Made by a program: the position numbers and the translations under genes. Below are positions 14,859 to 23,800 of a stretch of 64,000 bases of DNA, one piece after another. The notes beneath the pieces were generated by a model. It searched no databases, had not been told where the DNA came from, and worked only from the letters and a program-made list of their open reading frames with translations. The number at the start of each line of letters is the position of its first letter. The first letter of the stretch is position 1. The DNA lies in assembly GCF_000703085.1 (NCBI RefSeq), contig NZ_JNLL01000001.1, positions 620,001-684,000 on the forward strand, in the 5' to 3' direction. The stretch is from Persephonella sp. KM09-Lau-8 (GTDB lineage: Bacteria > Aquificota > Aquificia > Aquificales > Hydrogenothermaceae).

Positions 14859-15683
14859 TTAATCACCAAATTTTTCCTTTATCAAATAAAGTGTCTGGTG
14901 AACATTATGGCATTTTGCACAATTGTTCTGGGATATCCATTTTATATGTTGTGAGATGGCTTTTTTGTCTGATTTTTTAATTGCTTCCTGAAGAGCGCTT
15001 ATATGTTTCTGGGTTCTTTCTCCAAAATATATCTTTTCTGAACCTTCTTCCTGTGTATGACATTCACTGCAGGATTGGGATAATCCTTTAAGTCTTTTTG
15101 TAAATGAAAGTCCGGCTTTTTTGGCTTCTTTATTTTTACCTTCTGTAAGGTAAATTTTCAGTAATTTCATATCGTTTGTCATATTTTTCATATATTTGCC
15201 ATAGTCTAATTTTTCACCTGATACTGGGTCTTCAACATTTATTTTCTCAAAATCAGGTGTATGATATTTAACCTTTACAGAGGCCTGATAAGCTCCGTGG
15301 CACTGGACACAGGTTCTTCCTATAGCTTTTAGATTTTCCATTGCTGCTGTTTTGTCTTTGTTTTTAACAGCTTCTACAAGTTTTTGTGCATTGGTTTTTT
15401 TAAGGTTTCTATCCCATTTTTTGACCATCTGACCGATTTTTAGATAGTTTTCCTGTAATTTTTCAGCCCATAGCTGTGCATTCTGCCAGTCTTCTCCTTT
15501 AATGTTTACAACCAGACCGGTCATTGATGTTGAAAGCTGATGCATCAGACTTAGAAATTCATATTTTTCAGATTTAGGTGGATAGTATTTTGAAAGTTCA
15601 TCTGGGGGGTCTTTCAGTTTTATGTTTTTTGCAAAAGCAGATGTAAGCAGTAATAAACTTAATATCCCTGCTAAAGCTCTCAT
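14859..15683 (-). CDS. Triheme c-type cytochrome, secreted
   Basis: A 274-aa protein with a cleavable signal peptide (MRALAGILSLLLLTSAFA) and three CXXCH sites: CVQCH 125-129, CSECH 205-209 and CAKCH 255-259. Each site is preceded by a helical stretch, and the regions around the first two look alike, which suggests repeated cytochrome c'-like helical units (each with the heme site near the end of the bundle). Periplasmic electron transfer is the likely role; partner and substrate are unknown. It is upstream of, and almost touches, the lipoprotein cytochrome gene. SD GGAGGG is present in the upstream strand. Confidence 0.88.
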   Translation of the reverse strand: MRALAGILSLLLLTSAFAKNIKLKDPPDELSKYYPPKSEKYEFLSLMHQLSTSMTGLVVNIKGEDWQNAQLWAEKLQENYLKIGQMVKKWDRNLKKTNAQKLVEAVKNKDKTAAMENLKAIGRTCVQCHGAYQASVKVKYHTPDFEKINVEDPVSGEKLDYGKYMKNMTNDMKLLKIYLTEGKNKEAKKAGLSFTKRLKGLSQSCSECHTQEEGSEKIYFGERTQKHISALQEAIKKSDKKAISQHIKWISQNNCAKCHNVHQTLYLIKEKFGD

Positions 15684-15730
15684 TTTTGTCCCTCCTGTCT
15701 TTTTATTTTATAAATTTGCAGGAGGGGAAT

Positions 15731-16357
15731 TTATCTTTTTATGGCCATAATCATAAAAACAGGATAATCTCTTTTTTGCCCTTCTCTTTCTTTGGTTATG
15801 GTATGGACTATCTGATATTTAACTTTTTCCAGACCGCTTTCTTTTAGCCAGTTTTCAACATCTTTTTCATCAAAGCCAAAATGCTTTACATCAGTGTTAT
15901 CTGAGTGAAATGTGCCATCTTCTTTGTAAAGGTCTATTACTGCAATATAACCCCCTGTTTTAAGATATTCCTTTAGCTTTTTAAGGGTTTCAACAGGGTC
16001 ATCAAGATGGTGAAATGTCATTGAGGTAATAATCAGGTCAAAATCCTTTTCAGGAAAGCTTTGTGTCAATATGTCGTGTTTATAAATTCTTATGTTATTT
16101 ATGTTATTTTTCTCAATTTTTTCTTTGAAAACATTAAGCATTCCTTCCGAAAGATCAAAAGCCACAATCTCTTTCACATAGGGAGCAAGCATTATATCCA
16201 GAATGCCTGTGCCTGCTCCTATATCCATAACTTTGAAATTCTTAGTATCAGGAAGGTTTTCTAAAATAGCCTTCAGGAAATCTTCAGACCTTTTGTATTT
16301 TTCTGGGGTGTCGTATCTGTTTGCAACTGCATCAAATCGTTTTCCTATATCCATCAA
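15731..16357 (-). CDS. Class I SAM-dependent methyltransferase
   Basis: A 208-aa protein with the Rossmann methyltransferase motifs: motif [16 protein letters not shown] (about 44-58), the acidic motif II end VAFDLSEGM, and motif [17 protein letters not shown] (about 109-123), followed by [20 protein letters not shown]. It is of the UbiE/SmtA-like group; the substrate (quinone, small molecule, arsenic or other) cannot be told. Its ATG overlaps the stop of the rubredoxin gene by 4 nt, so the two are translated together. Confidence 0.85.
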   Translation of the reverse strand: MMDIGKRFDAVANRYDTPEKYKRSEDFLKAILENLPDTKNFKVMDIGAGTGILDIMLAPYVKEIVAFDLSEGMLNVFKEKIEKNNINNIRIYKHDILTQSFPEKDFDLIITSMTFHHLDDPVETLKKLKEYLKTGGYIAVIDLYKEDGTFHSDNTDVKHFGFDEKDVENWLKESGLEKVKYQIVHTITKEREGQKRDYPVFMIMAIKR

Positions 16358-16548
16358 TCAATCCTGTAAAAATGGGATTTTGGATATTCACAAACGGGAC
16401 ATCTCCATTTATCAGGAAGTTCCTCAAATCTTATCCCTGGAGAAATAGCCCTTTTTTCATCTCCTTTTTCAGGGTCATATATATACCCACAAACTTTACA
16501 TCTAAACCTGTCTATAGTTCTGTCCTTGATAATCACCTTTTCTCTCAT
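16354..16548 (-). CDS. Rubredoxin
   Basis: A 64-aa protein with the two rubredoxin knuckles, [14 protein letters not shown] (17-30) and [11 protein letters not shown] (50-60), and the usual [16 protein letters not shown] linker. It binds one iron through four Cys and carries single electrons in the cytoplasm, often to oxygen- or superoxide-detoxifying enzymes. It has a 16-residue N-terminal extension compared with minimal rubredoxins. Coupled with the downstream methyltransferase by a 4-nt overlap; the functional reason is not clear. Confidence 0.95.
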   Translation of the reverse strand: MREKVIIKDRTIDRFRCKVCGYIYDPEKGDEKRAISPGIRFEELPDKWRCPVCEYPKSHFYRID

Positions 16549-16569
16549 AGCAAAAATATAGTATAAAAT

Positions 16570-16947
16570 TTATTTAAAATTTTCTATCGCTTTAGCTAAG
16601 TCTTTCATTGCTTTTAAATGGTTAAGAAGCCTATCATATAGTTCTTCCGCTAATGCTTCATCATAGGTATGAACGCTTAGATTTCTATCTTCTAATATTG
16701 AAAGCCATTCATCCTCGTTCTGTATTAGCCCCATAGAAAATGCTTCTTTCAGGCAACTTCGTGGAGACCTGCATAGGATACCTTCTTTTTCTAAAAAATC
16801 TTTTAATGTTTTCCACGATAGCTCAAAACATAGTTCAAATCTTTTGATGGCACTATCTCTTACAACATCATTCTTTTCCAGACTTAAAACTTCTTCAAAT
16901 TTCTTCAGGCATTTTTTAAATTCGCTTAGTCTATCCTCTAAACTCAT
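16570..16947 (-). CDS. HEPN-family protein paired with MNT nucleotidyltransferase (HI0074-like)
   Basis: A 125-aa helical protein of the nucleotidyltransferase substrate-binding (HI0074) family: KRFELCFELSWKTLKDFLEKEG (47-68) then PRSCLKEAFSMGLI and WLSILEDRNLSVHTYDEALAEE. The R-N-L-S-V-H stretch (RX4H) is the HEPN RNase motif. In MntA-HepT-type toxin-antitoxin systems the HEPN protein is the toxin and the MNT enzyme AMPylates it. The MNT gene overlaps upstream by 17 nt, with MNT first here. Toxic activity is inferred from the family. Confidence 0.85.
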   Translation of the reverse strand: MSLEDRLSEFKKCLKKFEEVLSLEKNDVVRDSAIKRFELCFELSWKTLKDFLEKEGILCRSPRSCLKEAFSMGLIQNEDEWLSILEDRNLSVHTYDEALAEELYDRLLNHLKAMKDLAKAIENFK

Positions 16948-17266
16948 AAAGCAAAACTCCTTCTTTTTGCACAGTGTTTTTGATGCTTTCTGAAGCTTTA
17001 TTTAGATAAATAAAATCTATTTTTCTAAGGGTTCGTAGATTTTCTAATTCTTCCTTTATTTTTCGTATTTCTTTTTCAGTTATTTCTTTCTCAGTTTCAA
17101 GTGCTATATCTAAATCCGAAAAATATGAGGCTTTTCCGGTGGCAAAGGAACCAAAAAGATAAAGCCTGAATGGAATTTTAATATTCTTCCTGAAAATGTT
17201 TACAATCTCTTCTAAAAGTCTGGAAATTTTTTCATCTTTGTAAGACAAATTTCTTATCTTTTCCAT
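16931..17266 (-). CDS. MNT-domain nucleotidyltransferase (putative antitoxin)
   Basis: A 111-aa minimal nucleotidyltransferase with LYLFGSFATGKASYFSDLDIALE (38-60), giving the GS...SDLD metal-binding motif. Related MntA proteins transfer AMP to Tyr of the HEPN partner. The upstream 64 bases separate it from the divergent mtnC; no good SD precedes the ATG (TATAGTATGG), so translation may be weak or leaderless. Confidence 0.85.
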   Translation of the reverse strand: MEKIRNLSYKDEKISRLLEEIVNIFRKNIKIPFRLYLFGSFATGKASYFSDLDIALETEKEITEKEIRKIKEELENLRTLRKIDFIYLNKASESIKNTVQKEGVLLYEFRG

Positions 17267-17330
17267 ACTATAAAGTCTAATTGCCTTTGAGTTTGTTGTA
17301 AACTAATTAAAAAAACAACAGGAGGTAGGA

Positions 17331-18011
17331 ATGGTAAAAGCCATTTTGATAGATATAGAAGGGACGGTTTCTCCTATCAGCTTTGTTAAAGATGTTTTAT
17401 TTCCCTATTCAGAAGAAAAAATGGAAAAGTTTATAAAGGAAAACAAAGACAAACCTGAAATAAAAAATATTCTTCAGCAGGTTCAGGAGATAGAAGGAAA
17501 GGAGATGGATATAGATGAGATAATCCAGACATTAAAAAGATGGATAAAAGAAGACAGAAAAATAGCACCTTTGAAAGATATACAGGGATTTATATGGAAG
17601 GAAGGATTTGAAAGCGGTCAGATAAAAGCTCCCCTTTATGAAGATGCATACCGCAAAATGAAAGAATGGAAAGAAAAGGGATATAAGCTTTATATCTATT
17701 CTTCTGGTTCAGTTCAGGCTCAAAAATTGTTTTTTTCCCATACAGACAAAGGAAATATATTAAACTGGTTTTCAGGACATTTTGATACAAAAATAGGAAA
17801 TAAAAAAGAAGCGGAATCTTACCGCAAAATTGCACAGGAGATAGGACTGAAGCCTGAAGAAATACTATTTTTATCAGATAATCCTGATGAGATAAAAGCT
17901 GCTGCACAGGCAGGAATGAAAGTATATAGACTGGTAAGGCCGCAAGATGCGGAATATATTGAAAATTTTGAATACCCTCAAATAAAAAGTTTTGACGAGG
18001 TTCAGCTGTGA
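17331..18011 (+). CDS. mtnC: Enolase-phosphatase E1 (methionine salvage)
   Basis: A 226-aa HAD-family enzyme with the MtnC motif AILIDIEGTVSPISFVKDVLFPY (4-26; Asp nucleophile in DIEGT), LYIYSSGSVQAQKLFF (115-130), the GNKKEAESYRKIA segment and ILFLSDNPDEIKAA (174-187). The family converts 2,3-diketo-5-methylthiopentyl-1-phosphate to acireductone. SD AGGAGGT before the ATG. Overlaps rsgA by 4 nt; no other methionine-salvage genes are close by. Confidence 0.93.
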   Translation: MVKAILIDIEGTVSPISFVKDVLFPYSEEKMEKFIKENKDKPEIKNILQQVQEIEGKEMDIDEIIQTLKRWIKEDRKIAPLKDIQGFIWKEGFESGQIKAPLYEDAYRKMKEWKEKGYKLYIYSSGSVQAQKLFFSHTDKGNILNWFSGHFDTKIGNKKEAESYRKIAQEIGLKPEEILFLSDNPDEIKAAAQAGMKVYRLVRPQDAEYIENFEYPQIKSFDEVQL

Positions 18012-18892
18012 AGAAAGGGCTTGTTATAGATAGAGAAGCGCAGATGATAGGGGTTTATACCCTTGATGATAAGAAGACATACAGAGGAATACCCAGAAAA
18101 AAGGTATTAAAAAAGACAAAGATATATGCAGGGGATTATGTTTACGGCGAAGTTGTTGATGAAAACACATTTGCCATAGAACAGGTAGAAGAAAGAAAAA
18201 ATTTCCTTGTCAGGCCACCAGTTGCCAATGTTGATAAAGTGCTAATTGTTTCTACAATAAAAATGCCTGAATTTGATAATTTTCTGATGGACAATCTACT
18301 TGTTGTTTATGAGCATTTTCAGACAGATCCAGTAATTATTTTCAATAAGATTGACCTTCTTAATGAAGAAGAAAAAGCAGGATTGGAAAAATGGACACAG
18401 ATTTACACAGATGCTGGTTATGATGTGCTCTGGGTCAGTGCAGCAAGAAATGAAGGAATTCAAAAACTAACAGATTATCTGGAAGGAATGATATGCGTTC
18501 TTGCAGGACCTTCAGGAGTAGGTAAGTCTTCAATCCTATCAAGGCTTGTTGGTGTCCAGCTGGAAGTAAGAGAAGTTAGTGAAAAAACAGAAAGAGGAAG
18601 GCATACAACAACAGGTGTAAAGCTGTTTCCATTTGGGGAAAACTCGTTTATAGGTGATACACCTGGATTTTCCAGTGTTGATGCGCTGTATTTCCTTAAA
18701 CCAAATGAAGTGAGGCTTTATTTCAGAGAATTTCTGAGATACGACTGTAAGTTTCCTGATTGCACCCATACCAGAGAACCGGGATGTCAGGTCAGGGAAG
18801 CAGTAAAGAACGGTGAAATATCCTGTGAAAGATACAAAAATTATATAAAAATAATAAAGGAAGACCCTGCCTTGTGGCAGGAGTTATGTTAG
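18008..18892 (+). CDS. rsgA: Ribosome small subunit maturation GTPase RsgA
   Basis: The start is GTG at 18008, overlapping the mtnC stop. The 294-aa protein shows the circularly permuted GTPase order: NKIDLL (G4, about 116-121), then LAGPSGVGKSSIL (G1, about 164-176), then DTPGFSS (G3). A C-terminal zinc knuckle has CKFPDCTHTREPGC and a later Cys, and an N-terminal OB-fold is present. RsgA helps late 30S subunit assembly. It ends against the convergent Fe-S gene with a 4-nt tail overlap. Confidence 0.95.
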   Translation: MKKGLVIDREAQMIGVYTLDDKKTYRGIPRKKVLKKTKIYAGDYVYGEVVDENTFAIEQVEERKNFLVRPPVANVDKVLIVSTIKMPEFDNFLMDNLLVVYEHFQTDPVIIFNKIDLLNEEEKAGLEKWTQIYTDAGYDVLWVSAARNEGIQKLTDYLEGMICVLAGPSGVGKSSILSRLVGVQLEVREVSEKTERGRHTTTGVKLFPFGENSFIGDTPGFSSVDALYFLKPNEVRLYFREFLRYDCKFPDCTHTREPGCQVREAVKNGEISCERYKNYIKIIKEDPALWQELC

Positions 18893-20190
18893 TAAACGGA
18901 GCTTACAGACTGCTCCTCTTCTTCTTTATTATCTGGTTTTTGTATATTTCCCCCTTCAATTAATCTTTCTGCCAGATAATCTGCAAGGTGGACAATTTTT
19001 ATGTTTTTGTAATCTCCATGTTTATACATTCCATCAGCGATGTTGAATATACAGCCTGGGCAGTCACTTAAAACATACTGAGCCTGGGTTTTTTCTATGT
19101 CTTTTACTTTTCTTTTCTGTATCTCTGTTGCAACTTCATAATTTGATACTGAGAAATATCCTGCAAAACCACAGCACATCATTGCATCTTCACCTTCTAC
19201 ATACTCAGCATCTATAACACCTTTCAAAAGGTCTCTGTAAACGTTCGGGTCTGTTGACATAGCTGTGTATGAGTGACATGGGAAGTGGAAAGTTACCCTT
19301 TCACCTTCTCCTTTGAACACCAGATAACCTTCTTCTCTCAGTATCTCTGCAAAATCCTTTACAGGATAGCCGTACTCCTCTTCAAGAGCTCCACCACAGG
19401 TTGGGCATGCAACAACGATATAATCAAATTCATACTTATCTATCTCCTCTTTATTGTGCTTGTAAAGTTTTTCAAATAAATCAACATAACCGCTGTATAA
19501 CTGGGGTGCACCGCAACATCTTATATTTTCAGGGACAACAACCTCGTAGCCAGCCTTTTCCATAAGTTTTATAACGCTTTCACCTGTTTTACCGTAAAAG
19601 GCATCTATCATACAACCTGTAAAGAATAATAATCTTCCCTTGGATTTTTCAGGTTTTACCTCTACTCCTCTCAGACCAAATGGTTTTGCTGTTGGTTTAG
19701 GAAGCAGTTTTGTAAACTTTGGAATTCCAGTATTAAGGAAAACAGCATTGTATTCAGGAACATCTTTTTTGAATAATTTTCCATAAGCATTCATCAAAGA
19801 AGGGGCAAACTTCATGGATACCTTTGTAACAAAATTACCTGTCATAGCAAGGCCTTGGTAAACAGCTGTTTTAACAGGGTCGAATTTGGATTTTTTCTTT
19901 TCCTCGGCCATAGCCCTTGCTCTGAACATGATATCCTTGTATTCAACTTCGTTAGGGCATATCCATTCACATCTTCTACACATTGCACATTCATTCCATT
20001 GCTGCGCTATCTCTTCTGTCAGAGGCAGAACTCCATCAACAACAGCTTCAGCAAGGGCTAATCTACCTCTTGGAGATGACCTTTCCTGTTTCACAACAGA
20101 ATAGGTTGGACATACAGAGCGGCAGGCAGAACATTTTACACACTGGTGCGCCAGATTTTCTGGCAGTGTTACATCTATAATATCACCCAT
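18889..20190 (-). CDS. CCG-domain (Fe-S)-binding oxidoreductase subunit, GlcF/HdrD-like
   Basis: The ATG at 20190 is preferred because AAAGGAG lies 6 nt upstream, giving 433 aa. Two [4Fe-4S] ferredoxin motifs open the protein (CVKCSACRSVCP and CAMCRRCEWICPNE). Two CCG cysteine-rich domains follow (CCGAPQLYSG and CCGFAGYF), with single Cys ligands FFTGCM, ACPTCGG, FPCHSY and SDCPGC. Such subunits hand electrons to or from a flavin partner (glycolate oxidase GlcF, glycerol-3-P dehydrogenase GlpC, HdrD, thermophile fumarate reductases). No flavin subunit is adjacent, so the substrate is unknown. It overlaps the small winged-helix gene by 8 nt. Confidence 0.85.
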   Translation of the reverse strand: MGDIIDVTLPENLAHQCVKCSACRSVCPTYSVVKQERSSPRGRLALAEAVVDGVLPLTEEIAQQWNECAMCRRCEWICPNEVEYKDIMFRARAMAEEKKKSKFDPVKTAVYQGLAMTGNFVTKVSMKFAPSLMNAYGKLFKKDVPEYNAVFLNTGIPKFTKLLPKPTAKPFGLRGVEVKPEKSKGRLLFFTGCMIDAFYGKTGESVIKLMEKAGYEVVVPENIRCCGAPQLYSGYVDLFEKLYKHNKEEIDKYEFDYIVVACPTCGGALEEEYGYPVKDFAEILREEGYLVFKGEGERVTFHFPCHSYTAMSTDPNVYRDLLKGVIDAEYVEGEDAMMCCGFAGYFSVSNYEVATEIQKRKVKDIEKTQAQYVLSDCPGCIFNIADGMYKHGDYKNIKIVHLADYLAERLIEGGNIQKPDNKEEEEQSVSSVY

Positions 20191-20380
20191 TTTGTTCTCC
20201 TTTAACACCTAAGATTTTGTTGTAGCATTTATCTATCTTAATCAGACCATTTATGTGAAGCTCATTAACTATTTTTTGAATACTGTTTCTATCAATACCT
20301 GTCAGTCTTTCCAGCTCGCCTACTTTAAGAGGTTTCCCTGCTTCCTTGATAATCTGAAGAATCAGTTTTTCTCTATCCAA
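20183..20380 (-). CDS. Small winged-helix DNA-binding protein (65 aa)
   Basis: MDREKLILQIIKEAGKPLKV then GELERLTGIDRNSIQKIVNE and LHINGLIKID is a typical three-helix-plus-wing pattern, the size of a bare DNA-binding domain. The last codons carry the SD of the Fe-S gene that follows, so the two are co-translated. It may regulate that gene or itself; no ligand domain is present. Confidence 0.8.
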   Translation of the reverse strand: MDREKLILQIIKEAGKPLKVGELERLTGIDRNSIQKIVNELHINGLIKIDKCYNKILGVKGEQNG

Positions 20381-20482
20381 GTTGCCAACCTCTTTTTCAG
20401 GTATAAACTGAATATAAAAACATTAATATTTAAACACCATAATTAAAATCATAAAAGTTAGTAAAGGTTAACCTGACAACCA

Positions 20483-20511
20483 TTGACACAAAATCCTCTT
20501 AACAGTATTCA
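20483..20511 (+). promoter_or_regulatory. Putative promoter of the chemosensory operon
   Basis: TTGACA (20483-20488) is a full -35 match. Seventeen bases later TATTCA (20506-20511) is a weak -10. The MCP start codon is 51 nt downstream, with SD AGGAGGG. The 180-base gap back to the divergent winged-helix gene shows nothing else I can assign. Confidence 0.45.
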
Positions 20512-20561
20512 TTAATAATATAAGACGATAATTAATATGAAATTCAGGTTAGGAGGGAAAT

Positions 20562-22463
20562 ATGGGATTTATAAAATTTAATGACTCTCCAGATAGTAAT
20601 ATTCCTGAGACAGGTGATACTTCTACCCAGACCCAAACCTCACAATCAAAAAATATCTTCCCAATGGGAGATAACATGGATTTAAAACAGCTTGCCCAGA
20701 ATTTATTAAGTAAAATTCAGGAGGGTTTGGCTGCAATTGAGGAGCTAAAGGGGACGATGGAGCAGATTGCTGCTGCTGCTGAAGAAAGTGCAGGAGCGGC
20801 AGAGGAAAGTTTAAGCGCAGTTACAGAAATCAAACAAAATGCTGCTTTAATGCAAAAAGAAACAGAAAAAGCTCTAATTGTAATAGATAATTTTGAAAAT
20901 CTAATCAAAAATGCCACAGAAGATGTAAATGAAAGCGGGGCAGGAATGGCAAAAACTGCCGACAGTGCCAGAAAAATAGCTCAGAAAACAGAAGAGTTAT
21001 TTAATGCAGGTAAAAATATAACTGATGCAGTAGACCTTATAACAAAACTTGCTAAAAAAACATCTTTACTTGCTTTAAATGCAGCTATAGAGGCAGCCAG
21101 AGCAAAAGAAAAAGGCAAAAGCTTCACAGTAATGGCCTCAGAAATAAGAACAATGGCATCAAAATCAAATACTTATGCCCAGAAAATAAAAGATATAGTT
21201 AAAGAAATTCAGGACAAAATAAAACTAACAAGAGATGAAATGGAAAAATTAGAAAAAGAAATGGTAAACGCCTCAGATGAAAGTAATATAGCTGTTCAAA
21301 AAATGGAAGAGTTATTAAAGGCCTTTGAGGATATAGTAAGAAAAACAGAAGAGATGCTTGACCAGGTTAACAGGGTTGTAAATGAGATAGATATTCTACA
21401 TCAAGGCTCTGAGACAATAGCGGCAGCTGCAGAAGAAGCAGCAGGAGCAACCAGTGAGGTGAGTAATACTGTTGCTTCTGAAGTTGTTGCATTTTCCCAG
21501 ATTGAAGAGGCTGCCCGCTCAATACTGGAAATTTCCATAAAAATTGATACTAAAAATAGCCAGATTGTAGCCAATGAGGTTGCAACTGCATCTGAGGAGC
21601 TTTCTGCATCTATAGAAGAACTGGAAAAATCTATGGAACAGATAGTTGAAGCTCTCAACCAGATAGAAGAAGCAGCCAAGATATCCGAAGAAGATGCCAC
21701 CAAAAACTCAAATGTTGCCCAGAACTGCGTAAACTACATTGAGCAGGCAAACAACTCAATTCAGAATATAGTTAATACTCTCCAAAAACTGTTTGAAGAT
21801 TACAATCAGATTTTTGAAACAGTAAAGAAAACCCGTCAGTTATCAAAACAAAATACAGAAAAATCAGAAGGACTGAAACTCCATCTAAACCTGATTAAAT
21901 CAAAAATAAACTCACTGAACAACACTATCCGTAAAATTGAGCTGGCACTGGTTCAGACCACAGCTTTATCAATAAACGGAGCAGTTGAGGCAATAAGAAT
22001 AGGAGAATTAGGGGAAGGCTTTAGTGAGGTAAGTCGGGATATAAGAGAACTTGCAACAACTTCAGAGGAAAATCTGGATAAAGTTATAGAAATCATAGAC
22101 CATGTAAATGAGGAAAATGACATAATTCTGGTTGAGCTAAACAATATAGTTCTTACTCAAGATAGAGAAAATGAAAAACTCCAGAAATTAGAAATTGAGT
22201 TTGGAAAAAATTTAAACTCCTTTAAAGAGCTTATGGAAACTATGGAAAAGCTAAAAAAATCTATAGAAGAAACAAAAGTAGCCCTTGAACAATCAAAAAT
22301 AGCAGCAGACCAGATAAAAGAAGCTGCAGAACTTTCACTGAAAAATGCTTCAGAATCTAAACAGGCAGCAGAACTCATACTAAACACCGTTAGAGAAATG
22401 GACACGGCAGTTAATATACTCTCTGCTGTTGCAGAAAAACTGTCTAAAGGTGTGTCAGCATGA
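20562..22463 (+). CDS. Soluble methyl-accepting chemotaxis-type protein with two signalling units
   Basis: A 633-aa, almost wholly helical protein with no membrane segment. The first signalling tip is at about 163-205 (KKTSLLALNAAIEAARAKEK, then GKSFTVMASEIRTMASKS), close to the MCP consensus. A second, less conserved tip is at about 463-510 (TTALSINGAVEAIRIGELG, then EGFSEVSRDIRELATTSEEN). Ala/Glu-rich helices such as AAAAEESAGAAEES and AAAAEEAAGATSEV supply likely methylation sites. The N-terminal about 45 residues are low-complexity and show no sensor domain. As first gene of an operon with CheW, CheB and CheR homologues it should be a cytoplasmic receptor. The doubling is odd. Confidence 0.88.
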   Translation: MGFIKFNDSPDSNIPETGDTSTQTQTSQSKNIFPMGDNMDLKQLAQNLLSKIQEGLAAIEELKGTMEQIAAAAEESAGAAEESLSAVTEIKQNAALMQKETEKALIVIDNFENLIKNATEDVNESGAGMAKTADSARKIAQKTEELFNAGKNITDAVDLITKLAKKTSLLALNAAIEAARAKEKGKSFTVMASEIRTMASKSNTYAQKIKDIVKEIQDKIKLTRDEMEKLEKEMVNASDESNIAVQKMEELLKAFEDIVRKTEEMLDQVNRVVNEIDILHQGSETIAAAAEEAAGATSEVSNTVASEVVAFSQIEEAARSILEISIKIDTKNSQIVANEVATASEELSASIEELEKSMEQIVEALNQIEEAAKISEEDATKNSNVAQNCVNYIEQANNSIQNIVNTLQKLFEDYNQIFETVKKTRQLSKQNTEKSEGLKLHLNLIKSKINSLNNTIRKIELALVQTTALSINGAVEAIRIGELGEGFSEVSRDIRELATTSEENLDKVIEIIDHVNEENDIILVELNNIVLTQDRENEKLQKLEIEFGKNLNSFKELMETMEKLKKSIEETKVALEQSKIAADQIKEAAELSLKNASESKQAAELILNTVREMDTAVNILSAVAEKLSKGVSA

Positions 22464-23800
22464 AGGTGAGTGTTCTGGAGTTTACCATTGGAGATGGCTT
22501 ATTTGGAATTCAGGCAGACTATATAAAACTCATATTTGATGTGGAAGTTATAAAAGATGTGGATATGATGCCTGATTATGTAATTGGTATAACAAGATAT
22601 GGGGAGAATGTCTATCCTCTTATATGCACAGCCAGAATTCTGGAAATGGAAGGGGATTTTTGCACCCAACCTATCGGAAAAACAGCCATTGTTGTAAAGA
22701 CCAGAAAAGGTCTGTATGCACTTCTTATTGATGAAATAATAAAAATACAGGAGATAGAAAAAACAGATGAAAACAGCATAATAAACTTTTATAAAGAGCA
22801 GGACACGGTTTTAGAAGAAATCACACCAAAATTTATTGAACAGAGGGTAAATATACCAAGCTTTTTTGAGAAAAAAGAAAAGGATTTTGCAAAGACATTA
22901 TCACAGGAAGAAAGAGCCTTTGTTTTGTCTGAAATAGAAGATAGGATTATTGGATTTGATATTGATCTGGTAAAAAAGGTTGAAGATATAGAAGAACTAA
23001 AACCTTCACAAATTCCAACAGAAAACTGGGTAAACAGGGTTTATTCTCTAAAAAATATGATTATTAAGACAGGAAATCTTAGAAAATTGCTTAATATCAA
23101 TGAAAAAAAAGGGGAAAATCTTATATTATTAGGCAAAGGTAGCAAAATTCTAGGTATTGAAGTGGATAGAATAAATGATTTTGCTGCAGTTCCTGAAAAT
23201 GAAATAAGTATTTCCACAGAAGAGGAAATTTTTGACAGATATTTTATACATAATGGGAAAATTGTATCTGTTATAGCAAACAAGCATATAAACAACTGGA
23301 TAGACCAGTATGCTCTGAAATCTGAGATTCACCATGAAGAAGAGACAAAGAGAAAGGATACAAAGGAAATTCTACTGATAAAAATAGGAAATAAAAGATT
23401 CGCCTTAAAAATGGATGAAATTGTGGAAGTCCTGAACTACGAAGATGTGAAAATCTCAACATATCCGACTAAAAATCCTTATATAAAAGGGATAATGGCT
23501 TTTAGAGAAAAAACATACTACCTGATTTCATTTGAGGCAGCACTTAATCAGAAAATAGATATTGATGAAAATACAAAAATATTGATATTCCAGAAAGACG
23601 GTAAAGAGGGAGCTCTTATAATATCAGAAATAGAAGATATCTTATCTGTTCCAGAAGAGAAGATAATTCCTGTTTTATCAGAGGATTCATTTATAGATGG
23701 AGCCTTTATTTCAGATACAGGAGATATTATCAATTTCTTGAATCCAAACTGGATATATAATGCAGGAGGATTAAAAGGAGAGCTGGTGGAAAATGCGTAG
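22460..23800 (+). CDS. Triple CheW-domain coupling protein
   Basis: The 446-aa protein reads as three CheW-like folds in tandem: about 1-110 (SVLEFTIGDGLFGIQADYIK to YALLIDEIIKIQEI), about 155-270 (AFVLSEIEDRIIGFDIDLVK to ILGIEVDRINDFAAVP) and about 303-425 (EILLIKIGNKRFALKMDEIV to GALIISEIEDILSVPEEK). There is no receiver domain, so it is not CheV. CheW normally couples receptors to CheA; three linked copies could bridge several receptors or replace part of the kinase array. It overlaps the MCP stop by 4 nt and cheB by 8 nt. Confidence 0.8.
   Translation: MKVSVLEFTIGDGLFGIQADYIKLIFDVEVIKDVDMMPDYVIGITRYGENVYPLICTARILEMEGDFCTQPIGKTAIVVKTRKGLYALLIDEIIKIQEIEKTDENSIINFYKEQDTVLEEITPKFIEQRVNIPSFFEKKEKDFAKTLSQEERAFVLSEIEDRIIGFDIDLVKKVEDIEELKPSQIPTENWVNRVYSLKNMIIKTGNLRKLLNINEKKGENLILLGKGSKILGIEVDRINDFAAVPENEISISTEEEIFDRYFIHNGKIVSVIANKHINNWIDQYALKSEIHHEEETKRKDTKEILLIKIGNKRFALKMDEIVEVLNYEDVKISTYPTKNPYIKGIMAFREKTYYLISFEAALNQKIDIDENTKILIFQKDGKEGALIISEIEDILSVPEEKIIPVLSEDSFIDGAFISDTGDIINFLNPNWIYNAGGLKGELVENA

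Noticed and set aside
21401-22405. Several long minus-strand Ser/Ala-rich open frames opposite the MCP gene
   Set aside because: They mirror the helical Glu/Ala/Lys-rich plus-strand coding sequence and have no SD or family likeness.
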